DNA of 52,772 nucleotides from Acidihalobacter sp. (GTDB lineage: Bacteria > Pseudomonadota > Gammaproteobacteria > DSM-5130 > Acidihalobacteraceae): the NCBI GenBank assembly GCA_027013225.1, contig JALUXU010000040.1, positions 1 to 52,772 of the forward strand, written 5' to 3'. Of this stretch, positions 47,601 to 52,772 are shown in pieces (the stretch's first letter is position 1; every line of letters begins with the position of its first letter). The notes below the pieces were generated by a model. That model saw nothing but the letters and a program-made list of their open reading frames with translations, searched no databases and had not been told where the DNA came from. Both the position numbers and the translations under genes were made by a program.

Positions 47601-47819
47601 ATCGCCAGTGAAAGCGAGATGGTGGCCGACACCCAGGATCTGGCCGAACATCTTGCCCGGACCATCGACGAGGTGGTGCGCAAGACCAAGAAGGCCGACT
47701 GGCGTGGCAATCGCTTCAAGGAGCGGGAGGTGCGAAACGCTATTGCCGAAGTCATCGGTTCACATGATGAACTGGTGGATCTCTTGTTCGAAATCATGAA
47801 AAACCAGGATGAATACTGA
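44661..47819 (+). CDS. hsdR: Type I restriction enzyme subunit R
   Basis: HsdR is the ATP-driven motor and nuclease of the complex. The 1052-residue protein has a PD-(D/E)xK nuclease in the N-terminal part (PDIVLYVNG, then GVLELKRA near residues 135-152), a P-loop GSGKS near 288, the DEAD-type motif DECH near 397, FTGTPL and the helicase motif region through residue 800, and a C-terminal helical domain. Array 7 inserts the peptide TMDNGQ near residue 218, between nuclease and motor. It overlaps both neighbours and shares the high GC of hsdM. Confidence 0.96.
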   Translation: MSSVGQKERRTQARVVGLFHKELGYDYLGNWIDRENNRNIEEGLLRDWLKRRGYADSLITRALHQLDKAAALGEGKHLYDANKAVYRLLRYGVKVKEGAGEPFQTVWLIDWAKPEANDFAIAEEVSVTGENTKRPDIVLYVNGIALGVLELKRATVAVSEGIRQNLDNQKKAFIRGFFTTQQLVMAGNDTEGLRYGTIETPEKYYLAWKETGNDERTMDNGQSSLSPLDTALRQLCNKQRFLEIIHDFVVFDAGIKKLPRHNQYFGVKAAQARIRAREGGIIWHTQGSGKSLTMVWLTKWIREHVENARVLVVTDRTELDEQIERVYLGVNEAIYRTRSGADLIAQLNTTDQWLMCSLVHKFGRSEDAATDEFIDELEKSLPKGFSAKGNLFVFVDECHRSQSDKLHKAMKKILPEAMFIGFTGTPLLKADKQKSIEVFGPYIHTYKFDEAVRDGVVLDLRYEARDIDQVLIAPDKVDQWFEAKTRGLSDLARVQLKRKWGTLQKVLSSQSRLEKIVADILFDMETRDRLMSGRGNAMLVSSSIYQACKLYELFSRTPLAGKCAIVTSYKPSPADIKGEETGEGMTERLRQYAIYRRMLADWFEQDEEKAMYRVDEFEQQVKEKFIKEPGQMKLLIVVDKLLTGFDAPPATYLYIDKQMRDHGLFQAICRVNRLHTEDKEYGYIIDYKDLFKSLEGAIQDYTGEALGGYDKADVAGLLEDRLAKGRERLEEALEQVRALCEPVEPPKDTRAYLHYFCAADTADKEALKDNEPKRIALYKAVAALLRAFANLANELPEAGYSEADIERLRYEVKHYEQVREEVKLASADYLNMKLYEPAMRHLLDTYIEAKESRVLSAFDEQGLVDLIVQQGPEAFERLPESIRSDRDAMAETIENNLRKLIIDEQPVNPKYYERMSELLDALIEERRQQALEYEEYLQRLVELSEKVKNPAGASHYPPSINSPARRALYDNLKDRPELEAIASESEMVADTQDLAEHLARTIDEVVRKTKKADWRGNRFKEREVRNAIAEVIGSHDELVDLLFEIMKNQDEY
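45294..45328 (+). repeat. Heptad array 7, inside hsdR
   Basis: Units GGTAATG, ATGAACG, GACAATG, GATAATG, GACAATC, read in frame as GNDERTMDNGQS. The same peptide core TMDNGQ is found in the hsdM insert. Confidence 0.85.
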
Positions 47820-48546
47820 ACGCCACTACATCGAAGTCAGTGGCATCCAGGTGGAGGTGGTGCGCAAGGCGATCAAGAACCTGCATCTGGGCGTCTATCC
47901 ACCCGAGGGCAGGGTGCGGATCGCCGCGCCGCTGCGGTTGGACGACGAAGCCGTGCGTTTGGCGGTAGTCGGACGCCTGGGATGGATACGCCGGCAACAA
48001 CAGCGGTTCCGGCAGCAGGCGCGTCAAAGCCGGCGTGAGATGGTCACCGGCGAGACCCACTACGTCTGGGGCCGAAAATACCGGTTGGACGTGGTCGAGC
48101 AATGGGGCCGCCAGAAGGTGGAGCGAGCCGCTGGCCGGCGATTGCGTCTGACGGTCAATCCGGGCGCCGACAGAGCCCGTCGCGAGCGGGTGCTGAACGA
48201 ATGGTACCGTTCTGAACTCAAGGCCCGTATTCCTGCGCTGATCGAGAAATGGGAACCCAGGCTGGAGGTGCAGGCCGCCTTTTGGGGCGTCAAGCGCATG
48301 CGCACCCGCTGGGGCACCTGCAATCCCGATAGCTGGCGCATCTGGATCAACCTGGAGCTGGCGAAGAAACCGCCCGAGTGCCTGGAGTACATCGTGGCGC
48401 ACGAGCTTGCGCACCTGCTCGAACGCCACCATAACCAAAGCTTCCGCCAGCTCATGGACAGGCATCTTCCGCAGTGGCGAGCACGGCGGGAGCGGCTGCA
48501 GAGCGCACCGCTGGGGCATGAGGGCTTTTTGGAATTAAAGCCGTGA
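47809..48546 (+). CDS. YgjP-type M48 metallopeptidase (DUF45)
   Basis: The 245-residue protein carries the zinc motif HELAHLLERHH near residue 198 and the family segments KRMRTRWGTCN and LEYIVAHELAH. YgjP-like genes are often last in type I restriction operons; their substrate is unknown. The ATG lies 11 bases inside the hsdR end, so translation is coupled. An upstream part of the operon may lie elsewhere, but no further defence gene follows. Confidence 0.9.
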   Translation: MNTERHYIEVSGIQVEVVRKAIKNLHLGVYPPEGRVRIAAPLRLDDEAVRLAVVGRLGWIRRQQQRFRQQARQSRREMVTGETHYVWGRKYRLDVVEQWGRQKVERAAGRRLRLTVNPGADRARRERVLNEWYRSELKARIPALIEKWEPRLEVQAAFWGVKRMRTRWGTCNPDSWRIWINLELAKKPPECLEYIVAHELAHLLERHHNQSFRQLMDRHLPQWRARRERLQSAPLGHEGFLELKP

Positions 48547-48590
48547 GCGGATACGCCAGTAGCATTGAAATGATGAGAGAACGCTTTTTG

Positions 48591-49067
48591 TTACGTTGCG
48601 TTTCGCGTAATGAATGCGGCCAATTGATCCGCCGGCAAAGGTTTGCTGAAGTAATAACCCTGAATCTCGTCACCGCCTTGCTCACGCAGGAAGGCGAGTT
48701 GCCCGTCTGTCTCCACCCCTTCGGCGATTGATTTCAAACCGAGACTCTTGGCCATGGAGATGATCGCGGTGACGATGGCCCGGCTACCTGCGTCGGTATG
48801 AATATCGCGCACAAAGGACTGGTCGATCTTGAGCTTGTAAATCTTGAATTTCTTGAGATAACTTAGCCATGAATAGCCGGTGCCGAAATCATCGATCGAC
48901 ATGCAAACGCCTCGTTCATGCAAGTCATTCATCACCTCGATTGCATACAGGGGGGTGGGCAGGCCGGTGGCGCTAATAATAGGCGTCGAATAGCGGTCGA
49001 TAATCCTCCCATTATTCAACCGAATCTCTTTGGATGGAGTGGGGGCAATGAGGCAGGGCCGTGTCAT
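48591..49067 (-). pseudogene. Scrambled remnant of a PAS-EAL signalling protein
   Basis: The frame of 158 codons contains the second half of an EAL phosphodiesterase domain (SIDDFGTGYSWLSYL, KIDQSFV, IAEGVET, GYYFSKPLP) from about residue 40 on. The first 38 residues look different: LNNGRIIDRYSTPI resembles the end of a PAS domain. The intervening sequence, with the EAL motif itself and any GGDEF domain, is gone, so this looks like an in-frame deletion product. The first codons run into the MITE-like element at 49056. No function is expected. Confidence 0.75.
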
Positions 49068-49133
49068 CTAAATTCGTAAGCCGTTGAAAAGTGGAGCGGG
49101 CGTCTGCTCCGCCACGGTTAGATGACGTGGTCC
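49056..49133. mobile_element. MITE-like element, short copy (78 bp)
   Basis: Same ends as the element at 6918-7080: the left side starts GGGCCGTGTCATCTAA and the right end is TTAGATGACGTGGTCC, which pair at 13 of 16 positions. The shared left segment reads CTAAATTCGTAAGCCGTTG. The middle of the long copy (about 85 bases) is missing. The whole short copy can fold into a single hairpin. It abuts the PAS-EAL remnant and precedes mrdA by about 170 bases. Confidence 0.65.
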
Positions 49134-49179
49134 TGGGGCCGTGGGGAGAAGTGGATTTTATTTCGCCGGAACCTTGCTA

Positions 49180-49185
49180 AAATGT
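49180..49185 (+). promoter_or_regulatory. Possible -10 element for mrdA-rodA
   Basis: TAAAAT, matching five of six sigma-70 consensus positions, lies about 120 bases before the mrdA ATG and just past the MITE-like element. I see no good -35 hexamer at the right distance. Confidence 0.2.
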
Positions 49186-49307
49186 GCCGTCTCGTTCGTT
49201 AGAAACAATCAGCCTCCCCATGCCTGCTTTTTGTTTTTGGATGTTGACGATTTCGCATTCATATGGAATGCGGGTCAGCGCCGGCATCGATACTTGTCCT
49301 GACTAAG

Positions 49308-51443
49308 ATGTCAAGATTGAAAACCCCCGTTGCCGAAACCAGCAAACAAAGGCGTCTTTTCGGCGCGCGTCTCACCTTGATGGTGGGCGTGGTTTTTGTG
49401 CTGCTGGCAGGGGCTGTATACCGGCTGGTGAAACTTCAGGTCGTCGATCACCGTAATTACGCTCTCGCTGCACATGGCAATCGTGTGCGGATCGAACCGC
49501 TGCCGCCGCCGCGAGGTTTGATCTACGACAACAATGGCTATCTACTGGCTGAAAACAAGCCCAGTTATGCCTTGGTGCTGGTGCCGGATGAGGTTGCAAA
49601 CGTGCATGAAACGGTCAATGCCTTGCGCCGCTGGCTGTCAATTCCATCCGCTGATATCAACCGCTTCTATCAATTATTGCGCATCACCCCGTCTTATCGG
49701 CCGGTGCCGTTGATGACGAATCTGCGGCCGCGTCAGATCGCCCGTTTCGCGGTAGAGGAGTACCGTTTTCCTGGGGTGCGTGTCCAGACGCAACTCGTTC
49801 GTTACTATCCTTACAAGAATCTGACCGCGGATTTCGTCGGCTATGTCGGACGCATCAACGCGGCCGAGCTGTCCAAGGTCAATGCGAACAATTATGCGGG
49901 AACCAATTACTATGGAAAAACCTGGCTGGAAGCCGATTTTCAATCGAAACTTCACGGCGATGTGGGTTACAAGGTCTATCGGGTCAACGCGGCCGGCCGC
50001 CCTCTGAAAACCCTGAAACAGCATTTGCCCGTCCCCGGTCGGGATCTCGTTCTGACGATAAACATAGGCATGCAACGGGTGGCCCAGCAAGCCATGAAGG
50101 GAAAGCAGGGGGCGGTGGTGGCGCTGAACCCGCGTACCGGAGCGATCCTTGCGTTGGTGTCCAGCCCCAGCTTCAATCCGAATGATTTCGTCAATGGCAT
50201 CAGCGAAAAACAATATCATCAGTTGTTGAACAACCCCAACAAGCCATTATGGAATCGCGCGCTGGAAGCCGCCTATGCGCCGGGCTCCACCATCAAACCC
50301 TATATCGCCCTGGGTGCGCTGCAGGATGGCATCGTCACCGCAACGCAGAAAATTTTCGCCGGCCCGTACTGGGAAATTCCGCACGATCCGACCCACCACA
50401 AGTATTGGGACTGGACGCCTGCGGGCGCCGGTTGGACTGATGTGGAAAAGGCGATCGAGCAATCGGTGGATACCTATTTCTATCCGGTCGCCTACAAAAT
50501 GGGAATAACGCGCCTTGATCAGACCTTGTCGATGTTCGGCTTCGGCCGAGATCCCATGCCCGGCCTGCCAGGTGTTTCCCGTGGCCTGTTGCCTTCGCCT
50601 GCCTGGAAGCGGAAGGCGTTGGGTCAGCCGTGGTACCCGGGCGATACGGTAGTCATGGGTATCGGCCAGGGCTATCTCGAAGTCACGCCCCTGCAACTGG
50701 CAAAGGCCGTATCGATCATCGCCATGCATGGAAACGGTTATGTTCCCCGTCTGGTGCGCGGCTGGTACGACCCTTTGACCGGAAAGATGCGCCGGAATAC
50801 GCCTCAGCCTTTGCCGGCGATCCACCTTCGCAATCCGCAATACTGGAATGATGTCATCGCCGGCATGCATGATGTCACCGCCTCGCCGCATGGAACCGCC
50901 TATTGGTCATTTGTGGGCTTCAAGCATCCGGTCGCCGGCAAAACCGGCACGGCACAATTATTCACTACGCCGCACACCAATCCCTATGCACGGCAGGCGA
51001 AGGTGCCTTACTATCTTCGTGACAATGACTTGTTCGAATCGTTTACGCCGATCAAGCATCCTCAGTTGGTGGTCGTGGTGGTGGTCGAGCATACCGGCGT
51101 GATGATTGGCGCCGCCTCGCGGGTGGCGCGCAAGGTGATGGCCTACTGGTATGCTCATCGTTCCCAGATCGATCGGCCGTTCTCTAAACTGGTTCTGCAT
51201 ACCCAGCTTCCGGAAAAACCGGCAAAAACAGTGCCCGCCCGAAGTAAAAAACCAGCCCATCCGCCCGGCAAGCGAATCGAAGTCATCATTCAGCCCGGCG
51301 ATACCCTATGGAAAGTCGCTCATCGCTACAAGGTCACCATCAAGGATTTGATGGTGTGGAATCATCTTTTCAGCGTTCAACAGCCTATTTTGGTCGGTCA
51401 GAAGCTGGTGGTGTGGCGCAAAACCACTGCAAAATCGCATTGA
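49308..51443 (+). CDS. mrdA: Penicillin-binding protein 2 with C-terminal LysM domain
   Basis: PBP2 is the transpeptidase of the elongasome and forms cross-links during side-wall growth. The 711-residue protein has one membrane span (residues 18-38), a pedestal domain and the transpeptidase with STIK (near residue 326), SVD (near 386) and KTG (near 545). E. coli PBP2 has 633 residues. Here about 70 additional residues follow: a Lys/Pro linker and a LysM domain (VIIQPGDTLWKVAHRYKVTIKDLMVWN, about residues 658-705). LysM binds glycan strands of murein. The ATG at 49308 fits the family better than the one at 49263. It precedes rodA. Confidence 0.93.
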   Translation: MSRLKTPVAETSKQRRLFGARLTLMVGVVFVLLAGAVYRLVKLQVVDHRNYALAAHGNRVRIEPLPPPRGLIYDNNGYLLAENKPSYALVLVPDEVANVHETVNALRRWLSIPSADINRFYQLLRITPSYRPVPLMTNLRPRQIARFAVEEYRFPGVRVQTQLVRYYPYKNLTADFVGYVGRINAAELSKVNANNYAGTNYYGKTWLEADFQSKLHGDVGYKVYRVNAAGRPLKTLKQHLPVPGRDLVLTINIGMQRVAQQAMKGKQGAVVALNPRTGAILALVSSPSFNPNDFVNGISEKQYHQLLNNPNKPLWNRALEAAYAPGSTIKPYIALGALQDGIVTATQKIFAGPYWEIPHDPTHHKYWDWTPAGAGWTDVEKAIEQSVDTYFYPVAYKMGITRLDQTLSMFGFGRDPMPGLPGVSRGLLPSPAWKRKALGQPWYPGDTVVMGIGQGYLEVTPLQLAKAVSIIAMHGNGYVPRLVRGWYDPLTGKMRRNTPQPLPAIHLRNPQYWNDVIAGMHDVTASPHGTAYWSFVGFKHPVAGKTGTAQLFTTPHTNPYARQAKVPYYLRDNDLFESFTPIKHPQLVVVVVVEHTGVMIGAASRVARKVMAYWYAHRSQIDRPFSKLVLHTQLPEKPAKTVPARSKKPAHPPGKRIEVIIQPGDTLWKVAHRYKVTIKDLMVWNHLFSVQQPILVGQKLVVWRKTTAKSH

Positions 51444-51455
51444 GGATGTGTATCC

Positions 51456-52568
51456 ATGTTGACTGAAAGTCTTGCTGGCAATACAGCGGCCCGTTTTGGA
51501 TCGATCAAGTTCGACGCGCCTCTGCTGGTCGCTGTCCTGCTGGTTTTTCTGGTGGGTGAAGCTGTGTTGTATAGTGCTTCCGGACCGGGTTACAGCGTTG
51601 TGATCCATCAGGCGGTCAAGTTTTTCATCGCCTTGGGCGTCATGCTGTTCGTGGCGCAGATCCCGCCTCACGATCTGCGCCGGCTCAGCCCTGCGTTCTA
51701 CGTGGTGGGGGTGGGCCTATTGGCGCTGGTGCTGGTGCATGGGCACGCCGAGCTGGGAGCGCGGCGCTGGCTGGATTTCGGCCCGCTCCGGGTGCAGCCG
51801 TCGGAATTCATGAAGTTGGCCGTCCCCATGATGCTGGCATGGCTGATAAGCCGCAAACCCTTGCCCATTGGCCTGGGTGACATCGGCCTGTCTTTGCTCG
51901 TTCTCGCGCTGCCTTTTTTGTTGATCTACAAGGAACCGGATCTGGGTACGGCTTTGATCATGGCCATGGCGGCGATCATCATTATCGTGCTTGCAGGCGC
52001 ACGTTGGCGTTATATGTTGATTGGAGCCGTGATTGGCCTTGCTCTCTTGCCCGTGGCCTGGCATTTCATGCACGCGTATCAGCGCGAACGCATCCTTGTT
52101 TTCCTGGATCCGGCCAATGCGCCGCTTGGCGCCGGTTATCACATCGTGCAGTCGATGATTACCATCGGCTCGGGCGGGGTCTATGGCATGGGGTGGCCGC
52201 ATGCCCCGCAGGCTCAACTCGGCTTTCTTCCGGAAAGCCGCACCGATTTCATCTTTGCGGTTTTCGGCGAGGAGTTCGGCTTGTTCGGAGGGCTCGCGCT
52301 GTTGGCAATCTATCTCTTCATCATCTTGCGCGGCTTATACATTGCCTGGCGCGCAAGCGACAATTATTCACGCCTTCTTGCCGCGAGCCTCTCGCTGATT
52401 TTCGCAATCGAGGTGTTCGTCAACATCGACATGACCTTGGGATTGCTGCCTGTGGTCGGCGTGCCCTTGCCCTTTATGAGTTACGGTGGAACTTCGCTGG
52501 TCAGTATGGCAATGGTACTTGGAATCTTGCAGAGTATCGCGGCGCACAAGCCTCTTGTTCCCTCATGA
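51456..52568 (+). CDS. rodA: Rod shape-determining protein RodA
   Basis: RodA is the SEDS-family glycosyltransferase that polymerises murein with PBP2. At 370 residues it has the E. coli length and ten or so membrane spans. Family landmarks are GARRWL, QPSEFMKLA, EPDLGTALI with the key Asp, GSGG, LPESRTDFIFAVFGEEFG and MSYGGTSL near the end. It starts 12 bases after mrdA and uses the same transcript. Its stop overlaps a new ATG of a frame that closes after 22 codons. Confidence 0.96.
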   Translation: MLTESLAGNTAARFGSIKFDAPLLVAVLLVFLVGEAVLYSASGPGYSVVIHQAVKFFIALGVMLFVAQIPPHDLRRLSPAFYVVGVGLLALVLVHGHAELGARRWLDFGPLRVQPSEFMKLAVPMMLAWLISRKPLPIGLGDIGLSLLVLALPFLLIYKEPDLGTALIMAMAAIIIIVLAGARWRYMLIGAVIGLALLPVAWHFMHAYQRERILVFLDPANAPLGAGYHIVQSMITIGSGGVYGMGWPHAPQAQLGFLPESRTDFIFAVFGEEFGLFGGLALLAIYLFIILRGLYIAWRASDNYSRLLAASLSLIFAIEVFVNIDMTLGLLPVVGVPLPFMSYGGTSLVSMAMVLGILQSIAAHKPLVPS

Positions 52569-52633
52569 GTTCAGAAAACGGTGGATTTTTGGGGTGTGGC
52601 AGAGGGCGCGGGGATTTCATCGCCGGCACTTAG
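52565..52633 (+). pseudogene. Broken start of the gene behind rodA (22 codons)
   Basis: ATGA couples this frame to rodA as expected for the next gene of the operon, usually a lytic transglycosylase or rlpA, but the frame ends after MSSENGGFLGC... at 52633 and no such gene follows. It may be a stub left by insertion of the element that begins near here. The identity cannot be told. Confidence 0.3.
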
Positions 52634-52706
52634 TGAGGTTCGACAGAGGGCTCGAGCAGTTAAGCAGTTACTTGCACGATATTGCGCGTTCATATACAAA
52701 TTAAGC

Positions 52707-52772
52707 ATGTCTAGTAAGATGGTCAGTATTCGCGAAGCCGGCGAGTTCCTGGGCGTCGTGCCTCAAACGCTG
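52707..52772 (+). CDS. tnpA: MerR-like HTH start of a putative IS607-type recombinase, partial
   Basis: The 22 codons left before the window end read MSSKMVSIREAGEFLGVVPQ plus TL. SIREAGEFLGVxPQTL is the start of a MerR-like winged helix found at the N-terminus of IS607 serine recombinases (OrfA) and in some excisionases. With a tnpB end at the other edge of the window, IS607 is the likely element. The gene continues past the window, so this is an inference from few residues. Confidence 0.5.
   Translation, partial: MSSKMVSIREAGEFLGVVPQTL

Noticed and set aside
45384-47651. A reading frame of 755 codons opposite hsdR
   Set aside because: Same cause: GC-rich antisense shadow of hsdR with no recognisable motif.

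Overview
The window is a stretch of gammaproteobacterial chromosome of moderately high GC. The evidence is gene content and order: gcvR/dapA/bamC, a ybeL-type zinc-ribbon gene beside leuS-lptE-holA, nadD-rsfS, rlmH, maf-rng-yhdP-nitrilase-tldD/pmbA, rppH-ptsP, uvrA/yajR-like/ssb and mrdA-rodA. Several of these (bamC, lptE, yhdP, gcvR, rsfS-rlmH) are typical of Gammaproteobacteria. Protein sequences resemble deep-branching sulfur-oxidiser or Chromatiales-type lineages more than enterics, but genus cannot be fixed by eye.

Layout. 1-283: 3' end of a tnpB gene cut by the window edge. 468-6862: perM-like permease facing a PIN-PhoH ATPase, thiol peroxidase (bcp) and gcvR on the minus strand, then dapA-bamC-MBL hydrolase on the plus strand behind a good sigma-70-like promoter. 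6863-7196: non-coding gap with a 163-bp MITE-like element. 7197-27096: ybeL-type gene (minus), then a very tight plus-strand run: glycine-zipper lipoprotein, leuS, lptE, holA, proA, nadD, rsfS, glpK, rlmH, maf, rng, yhdP, nitrilase homologue, tldD, a small unknown gene, pmbA. 27172-30911: thiE/thiD (minus), rubredoxin and an unknown gene (plus), a HAD phosphatase (minus), rppH (plus). 30901-38711: ptsP, a SAM hydroxide adenosyltransferase homologue, uvrA (minus), a YajR-like MFS transporter; then ssb with a clear terminator.

39361-48546 is the accessory part: a type I restriction-modification operon in the order hsdM, S23-type four-helix-bundle gene, hsdS, RhuM-Fic fusion, hsdR, YgjP-type metallopeptidase. 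It carries at least seven arrays of a degenerate 7-bp repeat (consensus AATGGAY). They lie between the genes, over start and stop codons, as inverted pairs at both ends of hsdS, and inside the hsdM and hsdR reading frames, where they encode the same peptide. The S23 gene is bracketed by a nearly identical 22-bp direct repeat that also carries the start codon of both S23 and hsdS, so it looks like a cassette that can be gained or lost. I consider this the most notable and least explained structure in the window.

After the operon come a scrambled PAS/EAL remnant, a 78-bp deleted copy of the MITE-like element, then mrdA (PBP2 with an unusual C-terminal LysM domain) and rodA. The window ends inside the first codons of a MerR-like/IS607-type tnpA gene. 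Because the window begins in a tnpB end and finishes in a tnpA start, both edges may lie in copies of one IS607-like element.

Functionally, the core genes cover lysine/cell-wall precursor synthesis (dapA), outer-membrane assembly (bamC, lptE, yhdP), elongasome septation-independent wall growth (mrdA-rodA), NAD and proline synthesis, ribosome maturation or silencing (rsfS, rlmH, rng), thiamine synthesis and DNA repair. Notable sequence oddities are the nitrilase homologue lacking its catalytic cysteine, the PBP2-LysM fusion and the glpK gene inserted between rsfS and rlmH.
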